Source of the DNA: Nostocaceae cyanobacterium
GTDB taxonomy: Bacteria > Cyanobacteriota > Cyanobacteriia > Cyanobacteriales > Nostocaceae
DNA: 42,762 bases
Assembly (NCBI GenBank): GCA_030065825.1
Contig: JASJCY010000060.1
Coordinates: 1-42,762, forward strand
Direction: 5' to 3'
In this document: in pieces, positions 1 through 7,547 of the stretch
Position numbering within the stretch: position 1 is the stretch's first letter
How the letters are laid out: the number at the start of each line of letters is the position of its first letter
Notes under the pieces: generated by a model
Seen by the model: only the letters and a program-made list of their open reading frames with translations
What the model was told of the DNA's origin: nothing
Databases searched by the model: none
Program-made: the position numbers and the translations under genes

Positions 1-2
1 AT

Positions 3-806
3 GTTTCCTTTAGTTTAGATATTGAGAGAATTCCCCCAATTAGTCATGAACAAGAATTAGTAGGAATCGACCTAGGTGTAAAATGTTTTGCGACCTTGAG
101 TGACGGAAATACGATTACAGCACCATTTAAATTGAAAAAGACGAAAACCAAGTTAAGTAAATTACAATGGCGAAACAGAAATAAAGTTTTAGGTAATCGT
201 CGTCAAGGTATTAAAGCATCTAATAACGCCAAAAAATATTATCAAAAATTAGCTAGATATCACGCTCATCTCAAAAATATTAGACAAGATTTTCTGCAAA
301 AAACAACAACAGAAATTAGCAGAAAATACTATCGCATTCGTATAGAAGATTTGAATGTGTCAGGGATGATAGCTAATCATAAATTGTCAGCAGCAATATC
401 TAATTTGGGCTTTTATGAGTTCCGTAGAATGTTAAGTTACAAACAAGCTATCTACGGAACTAAAGTAGAAGTAGTTGATAGATGGTATCCATCAAGTAAA
501 ACCTGCTCAGTTTGCGGTCATGTTCAATCCATGCCATTGTCAAGGAGAATCTATGATTGTGGCAGTTGTGGACAAATACTAGACCGGGATTTGAATGCTG
601 CGATTAATTTAACAAATGTACCTTTAAATAAAATACGCATGGTGAGACAGCGCGTTGCGGGGGTTCCCCCCGTTGAAGCGACTGCGAACCCGAAGGGCAA
701 ATGCGGAATCTACGCCTGTGGACAAGTTACTCGCCGACGGGCTTGGAGGAAACAGGAAGCAAACATCAAATTGCTCTATTTGTTGAAATATGAGCGATTT
801 GTGTAA
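3..806 (+). CDS. tnpB: TnpB, IS200/IS605-family RNA-guided nuclease (5'-truncated by window edge)
   Basis: The frame is open from the window edge, so the N-terminal part lies outside; 267 residues are visible. TnpB is an RNA-guided nuclease of IS200/IS605 transposons with a RuvC fold. All three acidic RuvC motifs are visible: GIDLG (residues 21-25 of the fragment), IEDLNVSG (about 114-121) and DRDLNAA near residue 194. A four-cysteine zinc finger (CSVC and CGSC) lies between the last two. The C-terminal tail is odd: a GC-rich repeat-like stretch (about 645-740) follows the last motif and may have replaced the usual short tail. No TnpA is visible. An ATG-like start inside the window would remove the first RuvC aspartate, so the true start is upstream. 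Family assignment is secure; whether it is active is unknown. Confidence 0.9.
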   Translation, partial: VSFSLDIERIPPISHEQELVGIDLGVKCFATLSDGNTITAPFKLKKTKTKLSKLQWRNRNKVLGNRRQGIKASNNAKKYYQKLARYHAHLKNIRQDFLQKTTTEISRKYYRIRIEDLNVSGMIANHKLSAAISNLGFYEFRRMLSYKQAIYGTKVEVVDRWYPSSKTCSVCGHVQSMPLSRRIYDCGSCGQILDRDLNAAINLTNVPLNKIRMVRQRVAGVPPVEATANPKGKCGIYACGQVTRRRAWRKQEANIKLLYLLKYERFV

Positions 807-898
807 GTTTTGTGTTGCACATATCCAGTCTCTAGGAAGTCAGGAATCTTAGGGAATCTCTTTGTAGACTATTCAAGTCGTGCTTTTGACAACTCTTT

Positions 899-2251
899 AT
901 GCTTAAGCAAAGAAACATATGCACCAATCAAGCCATTGTCCAGGAGATGGCAACCTATCTGCAAGCATATCTAGAAACTGGTTACTTTATGGGAACTGTG
1001 TTGGTAGCTTGTGCTGGTGAGGTGCTGTTGAGTCAAGGGTATGGGATGGCAAACTTAGAACACTCTGTTCCGAATATACCCCAAACTAAGTTTCGCCTCG
1101 GTTCCATTACCAAGCAGTTTACAGCAACCGCTATCCTCCAACTTCAGGAACAAGGATTGCTGAATGTACATGATTCAATTTCAACTTATTTACCTGACTA
1201 CCCTAACGGCAACAAAATTACTATCCATCACCTCCTTAACCATACCGGTGGTATTCCCAGCTATACTAGCTTTCCCGACTTTATCGAGAACAAACGCATC
1301 AAGAAAAGCCTAGATGAACTCATTGCTTGGTTCAGCCATCGACCTCTGGAATTTACACCAGGCGATCGCTTCGAGTATAGTAACTCTGGCTATGTAGTGC
1401 TAACAAAAATCATTGAAACCACCTCCGGTAAATCCTATGCAGACTACTTGCAACACCACCTTTTTGAACCAGTAGGAATGACAGATTCAGGCTACGATCT
1501 GCATGAGCAAGTTTTATCTGATCGGGCTTCAGGTTACATTTATTCTGGAGAAGAGTACCAAAATGCAGAATTTATAGATATGTCGCTGCCATCAGGTGCA
1601 GGGGCATTATATTCAACTGTTGAAGACCTTTACAAGTGGGATAGCGCACTCTATACCAACGCTGTATTAAGCGAATCTTCTAAAAAACTGATGTTTGCAC
1701 CTACAGTTCTAGTAGATCCTCCTACAGATACAGCAGATCCTCCTACACAAACAACACACTACGGTTATGGGTGGCTTTTGGATACTCATTATGAACGCGA
1801 TCGCCTATTTCATGGTGGAGGAATTGATGGCTTTACCACCAGTATTTCCAGATATTTGGATGAACAGATTACGATCATTGTCCTCAGTAATATTTTGCCA
1901 GCACCAAGTGACCACATTGCCAGTGATTTAGCTGCTATTTTGTTTGGCAAACCCTATGAAATGCCAAAGAAACGTCAAGCCATTGAACTCGATCCTGCTG
2001 TGTACGAAGCTTACGTAGGAAAATATCAGCTTTCACCAGAGGTAATGATGACAGTTACAACCGAAAACCAGCGTATTTTTACCCAAATAACCGGACAGGA
2101 ACCCGTGGAAATCTTTCCAGAGTCTTCCACTGAGTTTTTTCTCAAGGTGGTTGATGCCCAAATCAAATTTGTGGTCAATGAGACGGGGAGGGTATCCCAT
2201 TTGATTCTCTATCAAAATGGCAGAGAAATTCTAGCAACTAGAGTAGGCTAA
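899..2251 (+). CDS. Serine hydrolase, beta-lactamase/PBP4* (class C-like) family
   Basis: A 450-residue serine hydrolase of the beta-lactamase-related family (esterases, D-aminopeptidases and penicillin-binding proteins; substrate not predictable). The visible catalytic set is the SxxK motif SITK (residues 69-72, nucleophile Ser69), the YSN motif (160-162), and HGGG (305-308) in place of KTG. A C-terminal domain of about 100 residues follows, as in many family members. No signal peptide or membrane segment is evident, so it is probably cytoplasmic unless the start is wrong. The ribosome-binding site is weak; a later ATG near residue 17 is an alternative. A 21-bp tandem duplication near 1714-1755 gives a repeated DPPT motif (residues 273-283). 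It is followed by a GC-rich hairpin and a convergent rhomboid gene, so it is probably monocistronic. Confidence 0.85.
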   Translation: MLKQRNICTNQAIVQEMATYLQAYLETGYFMGTVLVACAGEVLLSQGYGMANLEHSVPNIPQTKFRLGSITKQFTATAILQLQEQGLLNVHDSISTYLPDYPNGNKITIHHLLNHTGGIPSYTSFPDFIENKRIKKSLDELIAWFSHRPLEFTPGDRFEYSNSGYVVLTKIIETTSGKSYADYLQHHLFEPVGMTDSGYDLHEQVLSDRASGYIYSGEEYQNAEFIDMSLPSGAGALYSTVEDLYKWDSALYTNAVLSESSKKLMFAPTVLVDPPTDTADPPTQTTHYGYGWLLDTHYERDRLFHGGGIDGFTTSISRYLDEQITIIVLSNILPAPSDHIASDLAAILFGKPYEMPKKRQAIELDPAVYEAYVGKYQLSPEVMMTVTTENQRIFTQITGQEPVEIFPESSTEFFLKVVDAQIKFVVNETGRVSHLILYQNGREILATRVG

Positions 2252-2267
2252 ATTATTATTGTATTCC

Positions 2268-2296
2268 TTGTGGGGTGGGCATCCCTACCCGCACAA
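2268..2296. terminator. Palindrome between convergent genes, possible bidirectional terminator
   Basis: A 29-nt inverted repeat, TTGTGGGGTGGG pairing with CCCTACCCGCACAA around a CAT loop. It lies between the serine hydrolase and the convergent rhomboid gene. It has no U-run, so it may be a dispersed palindromic repeat serving as a terminator. Related TGGGCATCCC-type palindromes occur near 16951, 34238 and 42270. Confidence 0.5.
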
Positions 2297-2350
2297 AGAT
2301 ACAAACTAAATGTGAAATTATAATATAGCCTCGTAGTCTGATGCTATCTT

Positions 2351-3049
2351 TCACTGTTCTTGACTAAATAAGCCCAACAAGGGGGCTAAAACTAATCCGG
2401 CAACAAAACCACCAATATGTGCCCAATAAGCCACACCACCAGTTTCTACGCTCATATTAGCGGCAGCTTGTAAGCTAGCTAAACCAGAGATGATATTTTG
2501 AATAAAGAAAAATCCTATTAGTATCATTGCTGGTAACCTGATAGTGGTGGCGAAAAAGCCAAAGAAAAGTAAAGTTACAACTCTTGCATGGGGAAAGCTG
2601 ATTAGATAGGCACCTAAAACCCCAGAAATTGCCCCGCTAGCACCCAAGGAGGGAATAGCAGAATCCATGCCAATAAACCACTGACACAAGGCAGCAAAAA
2701 CACCACAGGCTAAATAAAAAATTAGGTATTTAACATGACCTAATCTATCTTCAATATTGTTGCCAAATACCCAGAGGAAGACCATATTTGATATTAAGTG
2801 CCACCAGCCACCATGTAAAAATTGGGACGTGAATAAAGTTGCCCATTCTGGTACTGGCTGACCGACAACAACACCCTGAAAACTGGCGCTAAGTTGTTGT
2901 GGTACTACTGCATAAAGTTGAAAAAACTGCTCTAATTGTGGTTCTGCAAGACTGACTTCATGTAAAAAAACTACAATATTTATACCAATTAACCCATAGG
3001 TAAAATATGGGGTGATACGTGTCGGGTTTTCGTCGTAGAGGGGAAACAC
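2351..3049 (-). CDS. Rhomboid family intramembrane serine protease (copy 1)
   Basis: A 232-residue polytopic membrane protein of the rhomboid family, which cleaves transmembrane substrates within the bilayer. The catalytic dyad is visible: Ser138 in GASGA and His211 in YWAHIGG. The HGGWWHLISNM segment (79-89) carries the conserved His and Asn residues of the family's helix 2. About six hydrophobic segments are predicted, beginning at residues 18-30. It ends with a short tail after LAPLLGLF. A close paralogue lies just upstream on the same strand (3175-3888), starting with a very similar N-terminus, so this is a tandem duplication. The intergenic space is about 125 bp, so the two may be cotranscribed. 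Substrates are unknown. Confidence 0.93.
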   Translation of the reverse strand: MFPLYDENPTRITPYFTYGLIGINIVVFLHEVSLAEPQLEQFFQLYAVVPQQLSASFQGVVVGQPVPEWATLFTSQFLHGGWWHLISNMVFLWVFGNNIEDRLGHVKYLIFYLACGVFAALCQWFIGMDSAIPSLGASGAISGVLGAYLISFPHARVVTLLFFGFFATTIRLPAMILIGFFFIQNIISGLASLQAAANMSVETGGVAYWAHIGGFVAGLVLAPLLGLFSQEQ

Positions 3050-3174
3050 AGGTGTAGTTCCTAATTATCCATAACTGCAATATAGCCTGTAGGGCTAGAA
3101 TTTACTCAAGTAACTCGATTTTGGATCGAAAACTTTGAGAACATTAGGAATTTCTTCACCCAAGTTTATATTAA

Positions 3175-3888
3175 TTACGAAAATTCACCTCCGGATTCAT
3201 CATTAAATAATCCCAACAGTGGTGCAAGAATTGCCCCAAACACAAAGCCTCCTGCATGTGCCCAATAAGCAATCCCACCACCTTCCATACCGATGTTAGT
3301 GGGTGCCCCTAGGCTGGCTAAACCATAAAATGCTTGCTGGATAAACCAAAAACCCAGAAAGAAAAATGCTGGAACCCGAAAGGTAGGGAAGAAAAAGCCC
3401 AAGGGAATCACACCCACAATTTCCACTTTGGGAAAGCGGAGAATGTATGCACCCATTACTCCGGCGATCGCACCACTGGCACCCAAGGAAGGAATGGCTG
3501 AATTTTGAGCAAAGAACCACTGGGTTAAACTTGCTAAGACACCGCAAGCTAGATAAAACAGCAAGTATTTAAAACGACCTAATTTTTCTTCGACATTATT
3601 ACCAAAAATCCATAGAAATAGCATATTTCCACCTAAGTGTAAAAACCCACCGTGGAGGAATTGAGAGGTAATTAAAGATGCCCACTCCGGTACTGGCTGA
3701 TTGATGGTAACACCAGCAAAATTCTGAGTTAGTTCTCGCGGTACAACTGCAAATAAATTCAAAAACCCGTTTAAGGCTTGGGGTGGTAAACTCGCTTCGT
3801 AGAGGAAAACCAAAATATTAACAGCTATAAGTCCATAGGTAATATACGGTGTAATTTTTGTCGGATTGTTATCTCGGATAGGAACCAC
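3175..3888 (-). CDS. Rhomboid family intramembrane serine protease (copy 2)
   Basis: A 237-residue rhomboid protease and the upstream member of a tandem pair. Ser138 in GASGA and His211 in YWAHAGG form the dyad, at exactly the same residue numbers as in the neighbouring copy. The HGGFLHLGGNM segment matches the conserved helix-2 region, and about six transmembrane segments are visible. The loop between the fourth and fifth helices (PKVEIVGVIPLGFFFPTF) differs most from its neighbour, and its C-terminus is slightly longer and acidic. Both copies keep all catalytic residues, so neither looks like a decaying duplicate. Different substrates or membranes are an inference. Confidence 0.93.
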   Translation of the reverse strand: MVPIRDNNPTKITPYITYGLIAVNILVFLYEASLPPQALNGFLNLFAVVPRELTQNFAGVTINQPVPEWASLITSQFLHGGFLHLGGNMLFLWIFGNNVEEKLGRFKYLLFYLACGVLASLTQWFFAQNSAIPSLGASGAIAGVMGAYILRFPKVEIVGVIPLGFFFPTFRVPAFFFLGFWFIQQAFYGLASLGAPTNIGMEGGGIAYWAHAGGFVFGAILAPLLGLFNDESGGEFS

Positions 3889-3990
3889 GTTTATTTTTCC
3901 TGATTTTCAGCTATCTGCACCACCATAGCGAATACTTGGATTCCTTTCTTCCCTCTCATGGCTAGGTTTTATCTGGTGTAGGAAAGAATT

Positions 3991-5223
3991 TTAACTATTA
4001 CTTTGTGTAGGGGTTGGTTGGGAATTGATTTGCTTATCTAGCAGTTCAAGACTATCTAAAATGGATTTAAGTTGCGTTTGCTGCTGCTGGGTGGATAAAT
4101 CTGGGGCGTCAATTAGCTGTTTTACAGAGGTGGAAATTTGCTCCAATGAGGCTTGCAACTGATTTCGATTCAGTGTAATCATCAGGGAACTTGGGTTAGT
4201 TACCCCTTCGATAGATGAGGGTTGGATTGGCAAAGAATCCCCTGGGATGTTGGGGGATACTCCACAGGAGTCCCTGCGCAAAGGTTCATTATTTTCTGCT
4301 TTTAACTGTTGAATAGTCTGCTGTAAGTTTTCAATCACCCCATACATTTCCATAGGATCGAACACCCGCAGCAAGCTAGTTTGAGTCACAATGCCCAAAC
4401 CCATACCCCAATTCCAGGATACCACCAGCCTACCTACCCGCCGCTTTTGCATTTCTTGATGGGCAGTCCACAGGGAATCCTCTGGACTAAGGAGGAATAA
4501 AGGGGTACTCATCACCGTTTGTGCTTGAGTTTGAAGCAGATTGATTTGCAGCCTTTGAAACTGTACTATATCCCGTTCAGTGACAATGCCAACGGGTTGT
4601 AGATTATCTTCGCCATCCTGCTGTACAATTACCACACAACTAACTCGATTTTCTGCCATTAACTGAGCCAGTTGTAAGACGGATGCAGTCATTGGGGCAT
4701 GAATCACCTGGGTAGTCATCACGTCACACACGCGGCGAAATCGCAGCAGATTTGCCGGACGTAAAATACGCCGTAGACTCTCATGGGAAACAATCCCCAC
4801 CAATTGCCCTTTATCATCCACTACGGGTAAATGACGAATGCGATAACGGCGAAACAGAAATAGGGCTGCAAAAATATCCCGAAGCGCTTCCTGGGATATG
4901 GTAATCACGGGATGAACCATCACATCTGCCACCATCACATCATTGAGGTCAATCCCTTTGGCAGTTAATCGTACTACATCCCGTTCCGTCAAAATCCCCA
5001 ATAGTTCCCTCCCCTCCATCACTAGCACGCAGCTGACACGCACCCCCCCTACAGGAAGGTCTGACAATGCTTCTCCATCAGCCAGCAAGCAAGTATGGTG
5101 ATGGGCTTGACTAATCAGCGCGATCGCATCAACTAATGGAGTTTCTTTGGAAACAATCAACGGATGCCTTTCAATGGCATCTTTTAAATCCGGTGCCCAA
5201 TTCAGTGGGTTATCAAATGGCAT
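3991..5223 (-). CDS. Protein with four CBS motifs (two Bateman modules) and C-terminal helices
   Basis: A 410-residue soluble protein with four CBS motifs at about residues 16-92, 100-155, 166-228 and 235-290. Each is recognisable by a GI(V/L)TERD- or GIVSHESL-like strand-helix. CBS pairs bind adenosyl ligands and act as energy or redox sensors. After the last CBS motif there is a short coiled coil (about 293-312), the kind of linker that in cyanobacteria usually leads into PAS, histidine kinase or GGDEF domains. Here no output domain follows. Instead there is a low-complexity linker (about 314-345), whose DNA contains a small palindrome (ACTCC-ACA-GGAGT, 4259-4271) and may be repeat-derived, and then a helical tail (352-402). 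It may be a stand-alone regulator or a shortened sensor. The partner is unknown. Confidence 0.85.
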   Translation of the reverse strand: MPFDNPLNWAPDLKDAIERHPLIVSKETPLVDAIALISQAHHHTCLLADGEALSDLPVGGVRVSCVLVMEGRELLGILTERDVVRLTAKGIDLNDVMVADVMVHPVITISQEALRDIFAALFLFRRYRIRHLPVVDDKGQLVGIVSHESLRRILRPANLLRFRRVCDVMTTQVIHAPMTASVLQLAQLMAENRVSCVVIVQQDGEDNLQPVGIVTERDIVQFQRLQINLLQTQAQTVMSTPLFLLSPEDSLWTAHQEMQKRRVGRLVVSWNWGMGLGIVTQTSLLRVFDPMEMYGVIENLQQTIQQLKAENNEPLRRDSCGVSPNIPGDSLPIQPSSIEGVTNPSSLMITLNRNQLQASLEQISTSVKQLIDAPDLSTQQQQTQLKSILDSLELLDKQINSQPTPTQSNS

Positions 5224-5331
5224 GATTTGGTTATCTGGTGAACTAGACCAGTGCTTGCATTATCGCAGGCTGAAAGCCTGTTAGGGAACTGCAAAAAATA
5301 AATTTAGGACTAAGCTGTACGTCACAAAATA

Positions 5332-5750
5332 ATCGCAACTGGCACATATCCTTAAATTTGACATCAAAGTTTATAAGCTTTGATTTATAGGTTAGGACTT
5401 ACGCATCGTACATAAGTGCTACGAACTCGTTTCCAGCCTCAGCCTGGAAACGCATTTTAGGGGGGCTACTGCCTCCAGAATTGATGGGAGGCAGAGCCTC
5501 CCAAAATGCATTACAAGGTAAAACCTTGTAACGAGGGAACGAGGGAACGAGGGAGCTAGAAATAAGCGAATGACACTAGGCAGCAGCCCAGGGAAATGCG
5601 TTCCTAGCCTGGAGACTAGGAACGAGGCTACACAAGACTTTGGGCTTAACAAGCGTGCCATTCGTTTATAAGCTTCGATTTATAGGCATTCTAGACAAAT
5701 CACTACTATGTGACAGTTTGAGGATAAATATGCCAGTTGCGTAAGTCCTG
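5332..5750. repeat. MITE-like region bounded by inverted repeats, with nested structured repeat
   Basis: The right end (5721-5749) reads as the inverted complement of two left-side segments. TCGCAACTGGCACATATCC begins at 5333, and AGGACTTACGCA lies at 5394-5405. The latter is perfectly complementary to TGCGTAAGTCCT at 5738-5749. A second internal pair of similar segments (TTATAAGCTT-GATTTATAGG) flanks the core at about 5371-5390 and 5664-5684, in direct orientation. Nested inside is a copy of the three-hairpin repeat (5426-5535). No transposase is encoded. Probably a non-autonomous element or IS remnant with a later insertion. Confidence 0.6.
5426..5535 (-). repeat. Three-hairpin dispersed repeat, copy 1
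   Basis: Reading on the minus strand, three hairpins follow each other: TTACAAGGT-TTT-ACCTTGTAA (5511-5531), a GGAGGCAG-type hairpin (about 5459-5502), and a TTTCCAG-type hairpin (5430-5450). Copies 2 and 3 are at about 17824-17936 and 39496-39606. The 80-codon open frame across it is an artefact of the repeat. A fourth related hairpin with arms CGTTCCTAG and CTAGGAACG lies at about 5599-5625. Confidence 0.8.
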
Positions 5751-5855
5751 TGAAAGTTTTGCTTCCATTTGGGTGTATTATAAGAGAGATGTTACAATCA
5801 AATAATCCAAAATTTAACAAATATAAATATTTGAGGTGTAAAATGGTTCAGTAGT

Positions 5856-6242
5856 TTATTGCTTGTTGAAATTAGATTGGGGAGGTTCGGGACTATCCTG
5901 AGACTGGGAATTTACTCCTACAATTCTGGGAGTTTTGCCATAGAGGCGATCTAAGACTCGCTTTACTGAAATGCGGTGCCACTGCTGACCCCGCTTGGTT
6001 GTATAGCCATGATAGTTTAGCCAGTCAGCAATCTTCTGCAAAGACTTACCGGATTTGTGATGACGGCGAATTAGTTCAATGATCTGGGTTTCAATTGGAT
6101 CTTCCACCAGTTCACCTTTTACAGACCGCTGTCCGAATGGTGGCGAACCGTAGCCCACATAGCCACCTTTGGCTGCTTTTGCCTGTCTACCTTGTTCTAG
6201 CCGTTCCCAAGCAGATTGATTGTTTGCATTGTGCGCTGTCAT
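5856..6242 (-). CDS. Recombinase-domain (large serine recombinase type) DNA-binding protein lacking catalytic domain
   Basis: A 128-residue protein resembling the Recombinase domain (Pfam PF07508) found after the catalytic domain of large serine recombinases. It has the segment AKAAKGGYVGYGSPPFG (21-37), then EDPIETQIIELIRRHHKSGK, then a helix-turn-helix-like stretch SLQKIADWLNYHGYTTKRG (67-85) and WHRISVKRVLDR. The N-terminal resolvase domain with the catalytic serine is absent. The sequence begins with a plausible natural N-terminus, so it is not obviously cut. It is divergent from the ferredoxin gene at 6319, with only 76 bp between start codons, so both promoters share this gap. Likely a domesticated DNA-binding protein, possibly a local regulator; this is inference. 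Confidence 0.75.
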   Translation of the reverse strand: MTAHNANNQSAWERLEQGRQAKAAKGGYVGYGSPPFGQRSVKGELVEDPIETQIIELIRRHHKSGKSLQKIADWLNYHGYTTKRGQQWHRISVKRVLDRLYGKTPRIVGVNSQSQDSPEPPQSNFNKQ

Positions 6243-6318
6243 CGGTATTTCAACAAAATAACCCGTGAGTCTATATTAGCTCAATTTTTTTTAGTGATTC
6301 GTTTTACTGGAGTATGCA

Positions 6319-6615
6319 ATGGCAAGTTACAAAATCAAATTAATCAACGATGAAGGATTAGATGTGACGTTGGATGTTCCAGAAAATCAGTACATTTTTG
6401 AAGCGGCTGAAGAACAAGGGATTGATTTACCAATTTCCTGTCGTTCTGGATCCTGTTCTACCTGTGCTGGCAAGATTATTTCTGGTAAAGTCGATCAATC
6501 CGATCAAGCTTTTTTAGACGATGACCAACTCAATGCTGGTTTTGTATTGACCTGTGTAGCATATCCGCTTTCAGACTGCACCATCAAAACCCATCAAGAA
6601 GAATTTCTGTATTAA
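6319..6615 (+). CDS. Plant-type [2Fe-2S] ferredoxin (PetF family)
   Basis: A 98-residue soluble electron carrier. The cluster ligands are Cys41, Cys46 and Cys49 (CRSGSCSTC) plus Cys79 (VLTCVAYP). The ending [11 protein letters not shown] is typical of PetF-like ferredoxins that take electrons from photosystem I. It differs from heterocyst FdxH, which has a different cluster loop, but I cannot say which of the several cyanobacterial ferredoxin paralogues this is. ATG start, with an AT-rich leader shared with the divergent recombinase-domain gene. A thioredoxin gene follows after about 36 bp, so cotranscription is likely. Confidence 0.95.
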   Translation: MASYKIKLINDEGLDVTLDVPENQYIFEAAEEQGIDLPISCRSGSCSTCAGKIISGKVDQSDQAFLDDDQLNAGFVLTCVAYPLSDCTIKTHQEEFLY

Positions 6616-6651
6616 GTAACCCGTTTATCGTAATTTCTGGAGCATTTGCCA

Positions 6652-6975
6652 ATGACTACAGCCCTATATATTGAAGACGAAACCGAATTTGATACCCTCG
6701 TCAAAAACGAGTCTGTGCTGGTGGTAGACTGCACCGCTAGCTGGTGTGGTCCTTGTAAACTCATCAGTCCTTTAATAGACCAACTGGCGGATGAATATAG
6801 CGATCGCGCCAAGGTGTTGAAGCTAGACCTGGATAACAACAGATCGGTTGCCAAGCGATTTGGTATCAAAAGCATTCCCGCTGTGATGTTTTTTAAGCAA
6901 GGTGAGTTGATGGAAACAATGGTGGGTGTCAAACCCTATGAAGAATTCACTAGTGCGGTAGAACGATATTTATAG
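6652..6975 (+). CDS. Thioredoxin
   Basis: A 107-residue thioredoxin, a general dithiol reductant of the cytosol. The active site WCGPCK is at residues 31-36 and the cis-proline is in KSIPAVMFF (Pro76). I chose the ATG at 6652, preceded by GGAG about 10 nt upstream, over the in-frame TTG at 6646. It follows the ferredoxin gene closely and precedes a zinc-ribbon protein, suggesting a small redox transcription unit. In cyanobacteria, thioredoxins reduce CP12-type proteins; a CBS-CP12 gene lies about 0.6 kb downstream, a contextual hint only. Confidence 0.95.
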   Translation: MTTALYIEDETEFDTLVKNESVLVVDCTASWCGPCKLISPLIDQLADEYSDRAKVLKLDLDNNRSVAKRFGIKSIPAVMFFKQGELMETMVGVKPYEEFTSAVERYL

Positions 6976-7039
6976 TTGATTGCAAGGCATCGGTTTCGAC
7001 ACTCTAGACCCAATACTGACTCAATTCGGAGGTACTGTG

Positions 7040-7393
7040 ATGAACGCTCCCATGGTTGTGTGTTGTCCCAACTGCGGCAGTCGTGCTTATCGTCATTTTC
7101 TTAGCGATCGCCAACTAAACTGTTGCAAATGTCCTGATAACCAAGTCGTGCAAACCGAATGTCCAGTCTGCGATTACCTAATGGTCATGTGTTGGCAAAA
7201 CGGCAGAGTAATCGAAGCCTATGTATCTGGTAGGCAAGCGGTAACTCATACTTCAGTAACGCATCAGGTTCCTTATCTACTTCATCCAGAACCAACTTCT
7301 ACCTCCCCAAAAGCAATCGACCTCGTTCCCGTTTCATCAGCAGTCATGACAGCGAATGAGAATACTTCGCGAGAATTACACAACAACTTTTAA
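7040..7393 (+). CDS. Small cysteine-rich zinc-ribbon protein, function unknown
   Basis: A 117-residue protein whose N-terminal half forms a zinc ribbon: CPNCGS (Cys9 and Cys12) and CPVCDYLMVMC (Cys41, Cys44), with further cysteines at 8, 28, 29, 31 and 51. The C-terminal half is Thr/Ser/Pro-rich and probably disordered. Similar short cyanobacterial proteins are often labelled 'replication restart helicase PriA', but no helicase motif is present, so that name is misleading. The ATG at 7040 is preceded by a strong GGAGG 8 nt upstream; the open frame extends to a TTG at 6980, but nothing supports it. It is the third gene in the ferredoxin-thioredoxin direction. Confidence 0.75.
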   Translation: MNAPMVVCCPNCGSRAYRHFLSDRQLNCCKCPDNQVVQTECPVCDYLMVMCWQNGRVIEAYVSGRQAVTHTSVTHQVPYLLHPEPTSTSPKAIDLVPVSSAVMTANENTSRELHNNF

Positions 7394-7547
7394 ATCAGTG
7401 TAAACCCTTAGCAGAACCTGCCGTAGGCAAAGAGTCCAAACGGCGTACAGGTGGGTCGCAGCAACTTTCCGCAGACTACGTGATAATTGATAACTGATAA
7501 CTGTTAAACAACAGCTAAAAACTACATTCAACGGAAAATCGACACCC

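Noticed and set aside
5419-5661. 80-codon protein gene on the minus strand
   Set aside because: The frame is made from the three-hairpin repeat and its neighbour.
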